Positions 37,892 to 47,386 of a stretch of DNA of 64,000 nt are shown piece by piece. A program made the position numbers and the translations under genes. The DNA is from Rhodococcus phenolicus (GTDB lineage Bacteria; Actinomycetota; Actinomycetes; Mycobacteriales; Mycobacteriaceae), in assembly GCF_001646785.1 (NCBI RefSeq), contig NZ_LRRH01000016.1, positions 58,969 through 122,968 on the forward strand. The letters run 5' to 3'. The first letter of the stretch is position 1; the number at the start of each line of letters is the position of its first letter. The notes beneath the pieces are model-generated. The model had not been told where the DNA came from and did not search any database. It saw nothing but the letters and a program-made list of their open reading frames with translations.

Positions 37892-37966
37892 GATCGAGAT
37901 GACGCTCACGGCGGTTGCGGGCAGGATGACAGGAGCGACACGGTTCCTCTGCAGCGGGAGGTGTAC

Positions 37967-38998
37967 ATGACGAAAGTCGGAATTCTCACCAGCGGTGGCG
38001 ATTGCCCGGGACTGAACGCGGTCATCCGCGGCGCGGTCCTGAAGGGCGAGACCGTGCACGGCCAGGAGTTCGTCGGATTCCTCGACGGGTGGCGCGGACT
38101 CGTCGAAGGCGATGTCGTGCCGCTCGACCGCAGCTCGGTGCGCGGTCTGTCGAACCAGGGCGGCACGATCCTCGGCACGAGCCGATTCGGGCCGTACCAG
38201 ACCCCGGAGGGCGGGGCGCAGAACATCGCCCGCACCCTCGACAAGCTCGGCGTCGACGCGGTCGTCGCGATCGGCGGGGAAGGCACCGCGGCAGCGTCGA
38301 AACGGCTTTTCGAGGAAGGAATCCCGATCGTGGGCGTGCCCAAGACGATCGACAACGACCTCGGTCGTACCGACTACACGTTCGGGTTCGACACCGCCGT
38401 CGAGATCGCAACCGTCGCCATCGACCGGTTGCGCACCACCGGCAATTCGCACAAACGCTGCATGGTGCTCGAGGTGATGGGCCGCAACGCCGGGTGGATC
38501 GCACTGCACTCGGGTACCGCGGGCGGCGCCCACGCCATCCTCATCCCCGAGCACCCGGAAAGCATCGAGCAGATCTGTGCGTGGGTCACCAGCGTGCGCG
38601 ACCGCGGTCGCGCCCCGATGGTCGTCGTCGCCGAAGGGTTCACGCTCCCGGGCATGACGGAGGCGCATTCGCACAAGGGCCTCGACGGGTTCGACCGCCC
38701 GCGACTCGGCGGAATCGGCGAGATCCTGGCCCCGATGATCGAGGAACGCACCGGCATCGAGACCCGCGCGACGGTACTCGGGCACATCCAGCGCGGGGGA
38801 GTACCCACAGCGTTCGACCGGGTGCTCGCCACGCGCCTGGGCATGGCCGTCACCGATCTCGTCGCCGACGAGGACTGGGGGCACATGGTGGCGTTGCACG
38901 GAACGAAGATCGTCCGGGTCGGATTCGACGAGGCCCTCGCACACCACAAGCTGGTGCCGGAGGAGCGATACCACGAGATGCGGGTTCTGTTCGGCTGA
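37967..38998 (+). CDS. pfkA: 6-phosphofructokinase (ATP type, actinobacterial group)
   Basis: A 343-residue PfkA. It begins TKVGILTSGGDCPGLNAVIRG (ATP site), has VVAIGGEGTAAASKRLFEEG, the active-site VPKTIDNDLGRTDYTFGFDTA with the proton-abstracting Asp, MGRNAGWIALHSG, and the substrate-binding VLGHIQRGGVPTAFDRVLATRLG. The Gly in GGEG argues for ATP as phosphoryl donor, while PKTIDND is a lysine variant shared with pyrophosphate-dependent enzymes, as in other actinobacterial PFKs. GGGAGG lies six bases before ATG 37967; a GTG two codons earlier overlaps that site. It restores the conserved order leading to gatB. Confidence 0.95.
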   Translation: MTKVGILTSGGDCPGLNAVIRGAVLKGETVHGQEFVGFLDGWRGLVEGDVVPLDRSSVRGLSNQGGTILGTSRFGPYQTPEGGAQNIARTLDKLGVDAVVAIGGEGTAAASKRLFEEGIPIVGVPKTIDNDLGRTDYTFGFDTAVEIATVAIDRLRTTGNSHKRCMVLEVMGRNAGWIALHSGTAGGAHAILIPEHPESIEQICAWVTSVRDRGRAPMVVVAEGFTLPGMTEAHSHKGLDGFDRPRLGGIGEILAPMIEERTGIETRATVLGHIQRGGVPTAFDRVLATRLGMAVTDLVADEDWGHMVALHGTKIVRVGFDEALAHHKLVPEERYHEMRVLFG

Positions 38999-39028
38999 GT
39001 GGTGGTGAGGGCGCCGGCGGCCGGCGTC

Positions 39029-39034
39029 TAAAAT
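39029..39034 (+). promoter_or_regulatory. -10 box TAAAAT for gatB (leaderless)
   Basis: TAAAAT ends seven bases before ATG 39042 with no ribosome-binding site between, indicating a leaderless transcript separate from pfkA. Confidence 0.6.
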
Positions 39035-39041
39035 CGAGCCC

Positions 39042-40550
39042 ATGACTGCCGCCATGTCCGATGATCTGCTCGCCTACGACGACGTGCTCGCGAAGTTCGA
39101 GCCTGTGATGGGCATGGAGGTGCACGTCGAACTGCACACCGCCACCAAGATGTTCTGCGGCTGCCCGACCACGTTCGGCGCCGAGCCCAACACGCAGGTG
39201 TGCCCGGTGTGCCTGGGCCTGCCCGGTTCGCTTCCCGTCGTCAACCAGGCGGCCGTCGAGTCCGCGATCCGCATCGGCCTCGCCCTGAACTGTTCGATCA
39301 CCCCGTGGGGCCGGTTCGCGCGGAAGAACTACTTCTACCCGGATCAGCCGAAGAACTACCAGATCTCGCAGTACGACGAGCCGATCGCGACGAACGGGTA
39401 CCTCGACGTCGTCCTCGACGACGGCAGCACGTGGCGCGTCGAGATCGAACGCGCCCACATGGAAGAGGACACCGGCAAGTCGCTGCACGTCGGCGGTGCG
39501 ACCGGACGTATCCACGGTGCCGACCACTCGCTGCTCGACTACAACCGTGCCGGTGTGCCGCTCGTGGAGATCGTCACCAAGCCCATCGTCGGTGCCGGTG
39601 AGCGCGCCCCCGAGGTGGCCCGTGCCTACGTCACCGCGCTGCGCGACCTGCTGAAGTCCCTCGACGTGTCCGACGTGCGCATGGACCAGGGTTCGATGCG
39701 CTGCGACGCCAACCTCTCCCTCAATCCGATCGGCGCGGACGAGTTCGGTACACGCACCGAGACGAAGAACGTGAACTCGCTCAAGTCCGTCGAGGTCGCC
39801 GTCCGCTACGAGATGCGCCGCCAGGCCGCGGTGCTCGTCGCCGGTGGTGAGGTGATCCAGGAGACCCGCCACTTCCAGGAGGGCGACGGCACCACCTCGC
39901 CGGGTCGCCGCAAGGAAACTGCCGAGGACTACCGCTACTTCCCGGAGCCGGACCTCGAGCCGGTCGCGCCGAGTGCCGAGTGGATCGAGGGACTGCGCGG
40001 CACCCTGCCGGAGCTGCCGTGGCTGCGCCGTGCCCGCATCCAGAAGGAATGGGGCGTGTCCGACGAGGAGATGCGCGACCTCGTCAACGCCGGCGCCCTC
40101 GACCTGGTGATCGCGACGACCGAGGCCGGTGCACCCGCATCGGAGGCCCGGTCGTGGTGGGTCGCCTACCTCACGCAGCAGGCCAACACCCGCGGCGTCG
40201 AGCTGGCGGATCTGCCGATCACCCCGGAGCAGGTCGCGAAGGTCATCGCCCTGGTTGCCGACGGCAAGCTCACCAACAAGCTGGCGCGGCAGGTCGTCGA
40301 CGGTGTCCTCGCCGGTGAGGGCGACCCGGAGCAGGTCGTCGCTGCCCGTGGCCTCGAGGTCGTGCGCGACGACTCGGCGCTGCAGGCCGCCGTCGATGCG
40401 GCGCTTGCCGCGAACCCCGACATCGCCGACAAGATCCGCTCCGGCAAGGTCGCGGCCGCCGGCAAGATCGTCGGTGACGTCATGAAGGCCACTCGCGGCC
40501 AGGCCGACCCGGCCCGCGTCAAGGAACTCGTGATCGCCGCCTGCAGCTGA
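39042..40550 (+). CDS. gatB: Asp-tRNA(Asn)/Glu-tRNA(Gln) amidotransferase subunit B
   Basis: A 502-residue GatB. The kinase-like domain contains [61 protein letters not shown] and the metal site [11 protein letters not shown]; the GatB/Yqey tail has [26 protein letters not shown] and [22 protein letters not shown]. It phosphorylates and amidates misacylated tRNA with ammonia from GatA. gatCA lie 13 kb upstream, separated by an accessory block. ATG 39042 has a -10 box at leaderless distance; ATG 39054 is the alternative. Confidence 0.97.
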   Translation: MTAAMSDDLLAYDDVLAKFEPVMGMEVHVELHTATKMFCGCPTTFGAEPNTQVCPVCLGLPGSLPVVNQAAVESAIRIGLALNCSITPWGRFARKNYFYPDQPKNYQISQYDEPIATNGYLDVVLDDGSTWRVEIERAHMEEDTGKSLHVGGATGRIHGADHSLLDYNRAGVPLVEIVTKPIVGAGERAPEVARAYVTALRDLLKSLDVSDVRMDQGSMRCDANLSLNPIGADEFGTRTETKNVNSLKSVEVAVRYEMRRQAAVLVAGGEVIQETRHFQEGDGTTSPGRRKETAEDYRYFPEPDLEPVAPSAEWIEGLRGTLPELPWLRRARIQKEWGVSDEEMRDLVNAGALDLVIATTEAGAPASEARSWWVAYLTQQANTRGVELADLPITPEQVAKVIALVADGKLTNKLARQVVDGVLAGEGDPEQVVAARGLEVVRDDSALQAAVDAALAANPDIADKIRSGKVAAAGKIVGDVMKATRGQADPARVKELVIAACS

Positions 40551-40561
40551 TCTCTCGCCGT

Positions 40562-40601
40562 CCACGGCCGTCACTGTTCTCAGGAACGGTGGCGGCCGTG
40601 G
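40562..40601 (+). terminator. Terminator hairpin after gatB
   Basis: An 18-bp stem with two G-U pairs (40562-40579 with 40584-40601) closes a 4-base loop, 12 bases after the gatB stop; the sequence following is TCGTTTTCC. It should end the gatB transcript. Confidence 0.7.
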
Positions 40602-40640
40602 TCGTTTTCCGGCCCGACCGTTTCTGTCGGTGGTCCTCGC

Positions 40641-40646
40641 TACAAT
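40641..40646 (+). promoter_or_regulatory. -10 box TACAAT for the DUF222/HNH gene
   Basis: TACAAT ends six bases before ATG 40653, an almost consensus -10 at leaderless spacing. Confidence 0.55.
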
Positions 40647-40652
40647 TCGAAC

Positions 40653-42167
40653 ATGCTTTCGAACAGCGTCGGTGGGGAGTTCGTCGAGGCGCGGCTGACC
40701 GCCCTCGACGAGGCCGTCGACGGCCTGCTCGGGGACGACCTGACCGCGTTCTCGCACGACGACATCGTCGAGGTCCTGCAACGGCTGGAAACCTCCTTGC
40801 GCAAGGCCTCCGCGGTTGGGCATCGGATGACTGTCGCCGCCGTCGAAGGACGGACCGCCGAACATCTCGGCTGCCGGTCGATCAACGACTTCCTCATCGG
40901 GACCCTGCGGATCTCGGCGGCGGATGCGGCCCAACGGGTCAAGGGTGCGAGGAAGGTCGGCACGTGGCATGCCTTCGGCGGCGAAGACGTGGAACCGGAA
41001 CTGCCAGCCACCGCTGCTGCTGTCCGGGCCGGGGCGATCGGGCCCGACCATGTCGCTGCGGTCGCGAAGGTGATGCGAAAGGTTCCGCACGGGGTGGGGT
41101 TCGACGAGATCGCCGTCGCCGAGAGGATTCTGGCGGACGCGGCGTGTTCGGTCACTCCCGACGATCTCGTGAAACTCGGCGCGCATCTGCTGGCCTATCT
41201 CAATCCCGACGGGGACGTACCCGACGAGAAGGAACGTAAGCGCCGCCGCGGCCTGCGAATCGGTAAGCAGGGCACCGACCTCATGACCCCGATCTCCGGG
41301 CTGATCGATCCCGAGACCCGGGCGCTGCTCGAACCGGTCCTCGCGAAACTCGCCCGCCCCGGCATGAACAACCCCGACGACCCCGCATCACCGCGCGGTG
41401 ACGTCGAATCCGAGAGTCTCGACCGTGATGCCCTCGCGAAGGCCGCGGCCCGCGACACCCGCACCGCGGTGCAGCGGAACCACGACGCGTTGACGGTGGC
41501 GTTGCGGCAGATCCTGTCGTCCGGTGCGCTCGGCAGTCACCGTGGGCTTCCGGTCACCGCGATCCTGACCATGACGGTCACGCAGGTCGAAGAAGCGACC
41601 GGCGTCGTCACCACCGCCTCGGGTGGTCTGGTACCGATCCGGGACGCGTTGCGGATGGCGGAGGCCGCGCATCCGGTGCTGGCGATTTTCGATCATCACG
41701 GGCGGCCGCTGCACCTGGGGCGCGCGAGACGGTTGGCGTCGGCCGATCAGCGGCTCGCGTTGATCGCCGCGTCCGGGGGTTGTACCCGCCCGGGGTGCGA
41801 CGCGCCGGCCACCTTGACCGCGGTGCATCACATCACCGAGTGGAGGGACGGCGGACGCACCGACATCACCAATGAGGATCTGGCGTGCGATGCGTGTCAT
41901 GCGCTGGTGCACGACGGGCCCGGCGGCTGGGAAACCCGCGTCGCAGCGGCAGATGCCGAGTATCCGGGCCGCACCGAGTGGATTCCGCCACCACACATCG
42001 ATCCCGAGCAGAAACCTCGGGTGAATCAGCGTCATCATCTCGGTGATCTGTTGTCGGCGGCGTTGGCGCATTACCGTGCCCGCCGCGAGGCGGAGTTGCG
42101 GGAACATCGGCGGAGATGGTTGCGGGAACCTGCCCGGGATGCAGGCGGCGACAGCGACGTTCCGTAG
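40653..42167 (+). CDS. DUF222 / HNH endonuclease domain protein (13E12-repeat type)
   Basis: A 504-residue protein. The N-terminal DUF222 region runs to about residue 330 (ALDEAVDGLLGDDL, LRISAADAAQRVKGARKVG, GLIDPETRALLEPVLAKLARP). The C-terminal HNH nuclease domain has CTRPGCDAPATLTAVHHITEWRDGG, the Asn in RTDITNEDLACDACHALVH. Genes of this type are numerous in mycobacteria and rhodococci, where one class carries the 13E12 repeat; their role is unclear, and mobile-intron-like or DNA-processing functions have been suggested. It is not part of the conserved gatB-lppZ order, so it is probably a recent insertion. No target-site repeats were found at its ends. Confidence 0.88.
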   Translation: MLSNSVGGEFVEARLTALDEAVDGLLGDDLTAFSHDDIVEVLQRLETSLRKASAVGHRMTVAAVEGRTAEHLGCRSINDFLIGTLRISAADAAQRVKGARKVGTWHAFGGEDVEPELPATAAAVRAGAIGPDHVAAVAKVMRKVPHGVGFDEIAVAERILADAACSVTPDDLVKLGAHLLAYLNPDGDVPDEKERKRRRGLRIGKQGTDLMTPISGLIDPETRALLEPVLAKLARPGMNNPDDPASPRGDVESESLDRDALAKAAARDTRTAVQRNHDALTVALRQILSSGALGSHRGLPVTAILTMTVTQVEEATGVVTTASGGLVPIRDALRMAEAAHPVLAIFDHHGRPLHLGRARRLASADQRLALIAASGGCTRPGCDAPATLTAVHHITEWRDGGRTDITNEDLACDACHALVHDGPGGWETRVAAADAEYPGRTEWIPPPHIDPEQKPRVNQRHHLGDLLSAALAHYRARREAELREHRRRWLREPARDAGGDSDVP

Positions 42168-42200
42168 TTCGGTTGCCGCGTGTACTTGATCTTGTACCGC

Positions 42201-42206
42201 TAACGT
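42201..42206 (+). promoter_or_regulatory. -10 box TAACGT for the antiporter gene
   Basis: TAACGT ends eight bases before ATG 42215, supporting that start over upstream in-frame codons. Confidence 0.5.
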
Positions 42207-42214
42207 TGCGGTGC

Positions 42215-43396
42215 ATGGAACCTGCTGTCGCTACGTCGTTGTTCTGGATCGTTGTAGCGGCCGTGGTCGCGCCGATCGTCGCGGGAGCGGTCCCGCGCCG
42301 GCTCGTGCCGGAAGTGGTGCTGCTGCTCGTCGCCGGGATCGTCATCGGCCCCAACGCACTCGGCATCGCGCAGGTCGACGGTGGGATCGAGATGCTCCGT
42401 GAACTCGGCCTCGGATTGCTGTTCCTGCTCGCCGGGTACGAGATCGATCCCACCGAGTTGCGGGGTCGCGGTGGCCGGCGCGCCCTGATCACGTGGTGCG
42501 TGTGTATGGCGTTGGCGCTCGTGACCGTCGTCGTGCTCGGCGCGATGGGACTCGTCCGGGCGGAGATCGCCGTCGCGATCGCCCTGACGTCGACCGCGCT
42601 GGGGACCTTGCTGCCGATCCTCGCCGACCGGGGTCTCGTCGAAACGCCCCTCGGACGGTCGGTACTCAATCACGGCGCCATCGGCGAGCTGCTGCCGGTG
42701 ATCGCGATGGCGACACTGCTGGGCGCCCGCGGCGCGCTCGGTTCCCTATTGGTCCTCGCGGCGTTCGCGGTCGTGGCCGTGTTCGTGGCCGTGCTGCCCC
42801 CGCGAATCCTGCGGGAAGGATCCCAGTTCCTGGGGTTCGTGCGGCGTACCTCGGTGACCACCGCCCAGACATCCGTCCGCTTGACGATACTGCTTCTCGT
42901 CGGCCTCATCACCGTCGCGGTCGTGTTCGACCTCGACGTGATCCTCGGCGCGTTCGCAGCCGGATTCATCCTGCGCCGGGCCATCCCCACCGGCGATCCG
43001 CTGCTCGAGACGAAACTCGACGGACTGGCCTACGGGTTCCTGATCCCGATCTTCTTCGTCACGTCCGGAATGGCCATCGACGTGAGCGCCGTCGTGGGCG
43101 CTCCGGGTGTGCTCGTGGCGTTCCTCGTGCTGCTGGTCCTGGTTCGGGGCATGCCGGTGTTCGTGTCCGCGCGACTGGACCGGGCCGCCGGATTCGACAC
43201 GTCCGAACAATTGCAGATCGCGCTGTACTCGACGACGGGGCTGCCTCTCATCGTGGCGGTCACCGGCGTTGCGGTCGCGGCGGGGGAGATGACGAATGCC
43301 AGTGCGTCGATTCTCGTTGCGGCCGGGGCGATCACGGTACTGATCCTGCCGATGGTCGCGGGACTGCTCCGCCGTCCCGATCGGGTCCCGGCGTGA
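42215..43396 (+). CDS. Cation:proton antiporter, CPA2/KefB-NapA type
   Basis: A 393-residue membrane protein with about twelve hydrophobic segments of the Na_H_Exchanger family: RRLVPEVVLLLVAGIVIGPNALGIAQVD, LGLGLLFLLAGYEIDPTELR (with the family's acidic residues), IALTSTALGTLLPILADRG and LILGAFAAGFILRRA-like VILGAFAAGFILRR. No TrkA-N or other cytoplasmic regulatory domain follows. It exchanges Na+ or K+ for protons; the ion cannot be told. It stands alone, convergent with lppZ by a 22-base gap. Confidence 0.88.
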   Translation: MEPAVATSLFWIVVAAVVAPIVAGAVPRRLVPEVVLLLVAGIVIGPNALGIAQVDGGIEMLRELGLGLLFLLAGYEIDPTELRGRGGRRALITWCVCMALALVTVVVLGAMGLVRAEIAVAIALTSTALGTLLPILADRGLVETPLGRSVLNHGAIGELLPVIAMATLLGARGALGSLLVLAAFAVVAVFVAVLPPRILREGSQFLGFVRRTSVTTAQTSVRLTILLLVGLITVAVVFDLDVILGAFAAGFILRRAIPTGDPLLETKLDGLAYGFLIPIFFVTSGMAIDVSAVVGAPGVLVAFLVLLVLVRGMPVFVSARLDRAAGFDTSEQLQIALYSTTGLPLIVAVTGVAVAAGEMTNASASILVAAGAITVLILPMVAGLLRRPDRVPA

Positions 43397-43418
43397 CCGA
43401 CGCGGCAACGATCGCGGC

Positions 43419-44570
43419 TCAGTCGAATCCACCGCCGCCTGCGGGGAACTGGATGCGCACCACGCGGTCGTCGTTCGGTCCCGGCTCGCCACCGTCCTTG
43501 TTGACGGTCGAAACCCACAGCAGCCCGTCGGCACCGGCCGATGCGCCGCCCAGTCGCCCGTATCGATCCTGGACCGCGAGTTCCGGCGCCGCGGTGACCG
43601 CCCCGGTTCCCGGGTCGGTGGTGACCACCGCCACCGCTTCGCCGCCGGTGAGCGAAATCGCCACCGCGTCGGGGCCGGCCGCACATCCGGCGAGTCCGGG
43701 CCGGTCGGGCCACGTCCACACCGGCGCGGCGCCGACGGAACCGTCCGAACCGACCCGCTGCAGCCGGTCCTCCAACGGCGTGCGGTCGGTGATCCACAGG
43801 TTCCCGATCGGGTCGCGGCACACGTCGCCGGCGGTTCCGATACCGGACAGCATCACGGTCGGTGCAGGGGCCGGACCGCCGGGGGCGGGCAGGGGAACCC
43901 GCAGCAGTTTCCCGGCCCACGATGCGGGATTCGTTGCGGCGGAGGGATTTCCGGTGTCACCGGTGAGGACGGCCAGCTCGGTGGGGGAGACGAACTCGAG
44001 GGCGCCGGCGTTGCCGTTCGCGCCGCGCGGGATACCGGTGAACACGTCCTTGGGGACGTCGCCGGCGGCGATTCGCACCACCCGGTTGTCGGACGGTGTC
44101 GTGATGTACGCGTACATCAACCGGTCCTCGCCGTAGGTGGGGGACAGCGTCAGGTCGAGCAGGCCACCGTCGCCCGAGCCGTCCACCGGGATCGTGGCGA
44201 TCTCGACCGGTTCCGTGCCCGGTGCGACCTGCAGGATCCGGCCGGTCCGGCGCTCGGCCACGAACGCCGAACTGCCGTCGGGCACGGTGACCAGTCCCCC
44301 GGTCGTGTCGAGGCAGGTGGCGACGACCGCGGGATCCGGGTCCACACACGGACCGGGTGGGACCGGCGGGACGGACGGTGTCGTCGACGAGGACGGCGAC
44401 TGCTCGAGCGGGCCGATGTCGGCGCCACCGTCGAACGACGGTTCCGGGGTGAACGGCGTCGTGGCCGCATCGTCGAACCGGGCGCACGATGTGACCGTCG
44501 CGAGCAGTCCCACCGCCAGAACCAGCGTCGGCAGCCGTCGTGAACCCCTCGAGCGCGCACCCCTCGTCAT
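43419..44570 (-). CDS. lppZ: LppZ-like lipoprotein with glucose/sorbosone dehydrogenase propeller
   Basis: A 383-residue lipoprotein: basic N-terminus, hydrophobic signal LPTLVLAVGLLATVTSC with lipobox VTSC (Cys about residue 29), a Thr/Ser/Pro linker, then a six-bladed propeller typical of soluble PQQ glucose/sorbosone dehydrogenases (GGLLDLTLSPTYGEDRLMYAYITTPSDNRVVRI, GGLVTVPDGSSAFVAERRTGRILQVAPG, DVCRDPIGNLWITDR). Enzyme activity is unproven; the mycobacterial homologue LppZ has the same position relative to gatB and ilvB, as I recall. A TAACGT -10 box lies seven bases before its ATG. It is divergent from the doxX gene. Confidence 0.85.
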   Translation of the reverse strand: MTRGARSRGSRRLPTLVLAVGLLATVTSCARFDDAATTPFTPEPSFDGGADIGPLEQSPSSSTTPSVPPVPPGPCVDPDPAVVATCLDTTGGLVTVPDGSSAFVAERRTGRILQVAPGTEPVEIATIPVDGSGDGGLLDLTLSPTYGEDRLMYAYITTPSDNRVVRIAAGDVPKDVFTGIPRGANGNAGALEFVSPTELAVLTGDTGNPSAATNPASWAGKLLRVPLPAPGGPAPAPTVMLSGIGTAGDVCRDPIGNLWITDRTPLEDRLQRVGSDGSVGAAPVWTWPDRPGLAGCAAGPDAVAISLTGGEAVAVVTTDPGTGAVTAAPELAVQDRYGRLGGASAGADGLLWVSTVNKDGGEPGPNDDRVVRIQFPAGGGGFD

Positions 44571-44577
44571 GCCGCAA

Positions 44578-44583
44578 ACGTTA
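44578..44583 (-). promoter_or_regulatory. -10 box TAACGT for lppZ
   Basis: On the minus strand TAACGT ends seven bases before ATG 44570; the divergent doxX -10 lies about 50 bases away. Confidence 0.5.
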
Positions 44584-44634
44584 CCGGCACGCCCGGCGTC
44601 GCCTCGGTTCCCGGGTGCGCCCCGCCGCGCGACC

Positions 44635-44640
44635 TACGCT
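44635..44640 (+). promoter_or_regulatory. -10 box TACGCT for doxX
   Basis: TACGCT ends seven bases before GTG 44648, supporting this start over the ATG at 44540, which lies inside the divergent lppZ gene. Confidence 0.5.
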
Positions 44641-44647
44641 GGGAGAT

Positions 44648-45382
44648 GTGAGCGACAAGGCGAAAGACCCCGTACCGGAGCCGGAGCCGTACGAAAATCC
44701 GACGCTGGAATTGAACCGTCCGCGTTCGTCGATGCTCGAATCCGACGACGACCTCGGTCTCGACCGCGCGGCATTCGATTCCCGGCCCACCGAGCAGATC
44801 TACCGGCCGGACCCGCCGATCGCGCCGGGTGGGTACGTCGAGCCGGAACCGGTTGCCCCGGCGGAGCCTCCGAAGGCGCGGCGCGGCACCCTCGATCTCG
44901 GTCTGCTGATCCTGCGGCTGGCGGTCGGCGCCACGATGATCGTGCACGGCCTGCAGAAACTCACCGGGTGGTGGGACGGGCCCGGACTCGACGGGTTCGA
45001 AGCGGCCGTGGAGAGCGCCGGATACCGGTACTCGGGGATCCTCGCGACCGTCGGCGCGATCGGCGAGGTCGCGGCGGGTGTGCTGCTCGTTCTGGGGCTG
45101 CTGACGCCGCTCGCGGCGGCCGCCGTGGTCGCGATCATGATCAACGCGGTGCTGTTCAAGCACAATCTCGAACCGGGACTGCAGTACTTCGCGGCCGAGC
45201 AGTCCGGTGTGGAGTTCGAGGTGCTGCTCGGCGCGGCGGCGGTGGCGATCGTGCTGACCGGTCCCGGCCGGATCGCGGTCGACGGAGCCCGCGGCTGGGC
45301 GACCCGCCCGTTCATCGGGTCGTTCGTGGCCCTGCTGCTCGGCGTCGCCGGCGGCGTGTGCCTCTGGCTGTTCGTGCGCTGA
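44648..45382 (+). CDS. doxX: DoxX family membrane protein (Rv3005c-like)
   Basis: A 244-residue protein. The first 85 residues are acidic and proline-rich (PVPEPEPYENPTLELNRPRSS, YVEPEPVAPAEPPKA) and probably cytoplasmic; then four membrane spans of the DoxX fold follow (LGLLILRLAVGATMIVHGLQKLTGWW, GAIGEVAAGVLLVLGLLTPLAAAAVVAIMINAVLFKH, FEVLLGAAAVAIVLTGPGRIAVD, FVALLLGVAGGVCLWLF). The mycobacterial DoxX at this locus forms a redox complex with superoxide dismutase SodA and the thiosulfate sulfurtransferase SseA. A similar oxidative-stress role is inferred from synteny. Confidence 0.88.
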   Translation: MSDKAKDPVPEPEPYENPTLELNRPRSSMLESDDDLGLDRAAFDSRPTEQIYRPDPPIAPGGYVEPEPVAPAEPPKARRGTLDLGLLILRLAVGATMIVHGLQKLTGWWDGPGLDGFEAAVESAGYRYSGILATVGAIGEVAAGVLLVLGLLTPLAAAAVVAIMINAVLFKHNLEPGLQYFAAEQSGVEFEVLLGAAAVAIVLTGPGRIAVDGARGWATRPFIGSFVALLLGVAGGVCLWLFVR

Positions 45383-45388
45383 CGCGCC

Positions 45389-45430
45389 CGTGCGCGGTTC
45401 CGGTAGCGGGAGCTACCGGAACCGCGCACG
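45389..45430. terminator. 42-base perfect stem-loop between convergent genes (copy 2 of the repeated element)
   Basis: A 19-bp perfect stem (45389-45407 with 45412-45430) and 4-base loop lie between the doxX stop and the ilvD stop. Geometry and most bases match the element at 9801-9842. The arms differ at two positions, and both differences are compensated on the opposite arm. Confidence 0.75.
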
Positions 45431-45439
45431 AGGGGTGGA

Positions 45440-47281
45440 TCACGGGACGTAACGCACGGCACCCTTGTCGGCGGACGTGGCCAGCGCTGCGTACGCGCGC
45501 AGTGCCGTGGTGACGGTGCGCTGGCGGTCGACGGGCTGCCACGGCTTCTCCGAGGCCTCCATCTTGGCGCGGCGGGTGGCGAGTTCCTCGTCGGAGACCA
45601 GGATCTCGAGCGTGCGGGTCGCGACGTCGATACGGACCTGGTCGCCGTTCTCGACGAGCCCGATCACGCCACCTGCAGCGGCTTCGGGGGAGATGTGCCC
45701 GATCGACAGGCCCGAGGTGCCGCCGGAGAACCGGCCGTCGGTGATCAACGCGCACACCTTGCCCAGGCCCGCGCCCTTGAGGAACGCGGTCGGGTGCAGC
45801 ATCTCCTGCATACCCGGACCGCCCTTGGGGCCTTCGTAGCGGACGACGATCACGTCACCGGGCTTGATCTCCTTCTGGAGGATCGCCGAGACCGCGGCCT
45901 CCTGGGACTCGACGACCACCGCCGGGCCCTGGAAGGTGAACAGCTCCTCGTCGATGCCCGCGGTCTTGAGGATCGCGCCGTCGACTGCGATGTTGCCGCG
46001 CAGCACGCACAGGCCGCCTTCGACGGTGTAGGCGTGTTCGATGTCGCGGATGCATCCACCGGCAGCGTCGGTATCGAGTGAGGACCACCGGTTGTCCGTC
46101 GAGAACGGTTCGGTGGTGCGGACGCCGCCCGGCGCTGCGTGGAACAGCTCGAGGGCCTCGTCGGTGGCCTTGCCGGACCGGATGTCCCAGTCGTCGAGCC
46201 ACTCGTCGAAGCTCGCGGTGTGCACGGTGTGGACGTCCGTTTCGAGCAGGCCGGCGCGACGCAGCTCACCGAGGAGGGCAGGGATGCCGCCGGCGCGGTG
46301 CACGTCCTCCATGTGGTAGTCCGAGTTCGGGGAGACCTTCGACAGGCACGGCACCTTGCGGCTGATCGCGTCGATGGTCGACAGGTCGAAGTCGACCTCG
46401 CCTTCCTGCGCCGCGGCGAGGGTGTGCAGCACCGTGTTGGTCGAACCGCCCATCGCGACGTCCAGTGCCATCGCGTTGCGGAACGCCGCGGGGGTCGCGA
46501 TGTTGCGGGGCAGCACCGACTCGTCGCCGTCGCGGTAGTACCGCAGCGCCGCCTCGACGACCGTGGTGCCGGCCCGCTCGAACAGCGCGCGCCGCGCCGA
46601 GTGCGTGGCGAGGGTCGAGCCGTTGCCCGGCAGCGCCAGGCCCAGCGCCTCGGTGAGGCAGTTCATCGAGTTCGCGGTGAACATGCCCGAGCACGAACCG
46701 CACGTCGGGCACGCGCTGCGTTCGACCTCGCCGAGGCCTTCTTCGCTGACGGAATCGTTGGCGGACGCGGAGATCGCGGTGATGAGGTCGGTCGGGGCCT
46801 GCGCGACACCACCCACGACGACGGCCTTGCCGGCCTCCATCGGACCACCGGAGACGAACACCGTCGGGATGTTCAGGCGCATCGCGGCATTGAGCATGCC
46901 AGGGGTGATCTTGTCGCAGTTGGAGATGCACACCAGCGCGTCGGCGGTGTGCGCGTTCGCCATGTATTCCACGGAGTCCGCGATGATTTCGCGGCTCGGC
47001 AGCGAGTACAGCATGCCGCCGTGGCCCATGGCGATGCCGTCGTCGACGGCGATGGTGTGGAATTCGCGGGGAACGCCACCGGCCGCCCGCACCGCCTCGG
47101 CGACGATCTCGCCGACGTCCTTGAGATGGACGTGTCCGGGGACGAACTGCGTGTAGGAGTTCGCGATCGCGACGATCGGCTTGCCGAAATCGGAGTCGGT
47201 CAGACCGGTGGCGCGCCACAGGGAGCGGGCACCGGCGGCGTTGCGTCCGACGGTGGTGGTGCGTGACCTCAACGGGGGCAT
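45440..47281 (-). CDS. ilvD: Dihydroxy-acid dehydratase
   Basis: A 613-residue IlvD. Iron-sulfur ligands are visible in [19 protein letters not shown] and [24 protein letters not shown]; the substrate/Mg site follows in [16 protein letters not shown], and the C-terminal [20 protein letters not shown] block is complete. It dehydrates dihydroxy-isovalerate and dihydroxy-methylvalerate to the keto acids of valine, leucine and isoleucine. It is transcribed away from ilvBNC, with a PH-domain gene between, so the two are not one operon. AAGGAAA precedes ATG 47281. Confidence 0.97.
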   Translation of the reverse strand: MPPLRSRTTTVGRNAAGARSLWRATGLTDSDFGKPIVAIANSYTQFVPGHVHLKDVGEIVAEAVRAAGGVPREFHTIAVDDGIAMGHGGMLYSLPSREIIADSVEYMANAHTADALVCISNCDKITPGMLNAAMRLNIPTVFVSGGPMEAGKAVVVGGVAQAPTDLITAISASANDSVSEEGLGEVERSACPTCGSCSGMFTANSMNCLTEALGLALPGNGSTLATHSARRALFERAGTTVVEAALRYYRDGDESVLPRNIATPAAFRNAMALDVAMGGSTNTVLHTLAAAQEGEVDFDLSTIDAISRKVPCLSKVSPNSDYHMEDVHRAGGIPALLGELRRAGLLETDVHTVHTASFDEWLDDWDIRSGKATDEALELFHAAPGGVRTTEPFSTDNRWSSLDTDAAGGCIRDIEHAYTVEGGLCVLRGNIAVDGAILKTAGIDEELFTFQGPAVVVESQEAAVSAILQKEIKPGDVIVVRYEGPKGGPGMQEMLHPTAFLKGAGLGKVCALITDGRFSGGTSGLSIGHISPEAAAGGVIGLVENGDQVRIDVATRTLEILVSDEELATRRAKMEASEKPWQPVDRQRTVTTALRAYAALATSADKGAVRYVP

Positions 47282-47386
47282 GTGCTGGTTTCCTTCACGG
47301 GGCTGGTGGCTGCGCCTTCGGCTGCCGGGCCGGCTGCCGGGCTGGGGCAGGGGCCGGGGTGCAGCACTGACGAATTTACCGCTGTG

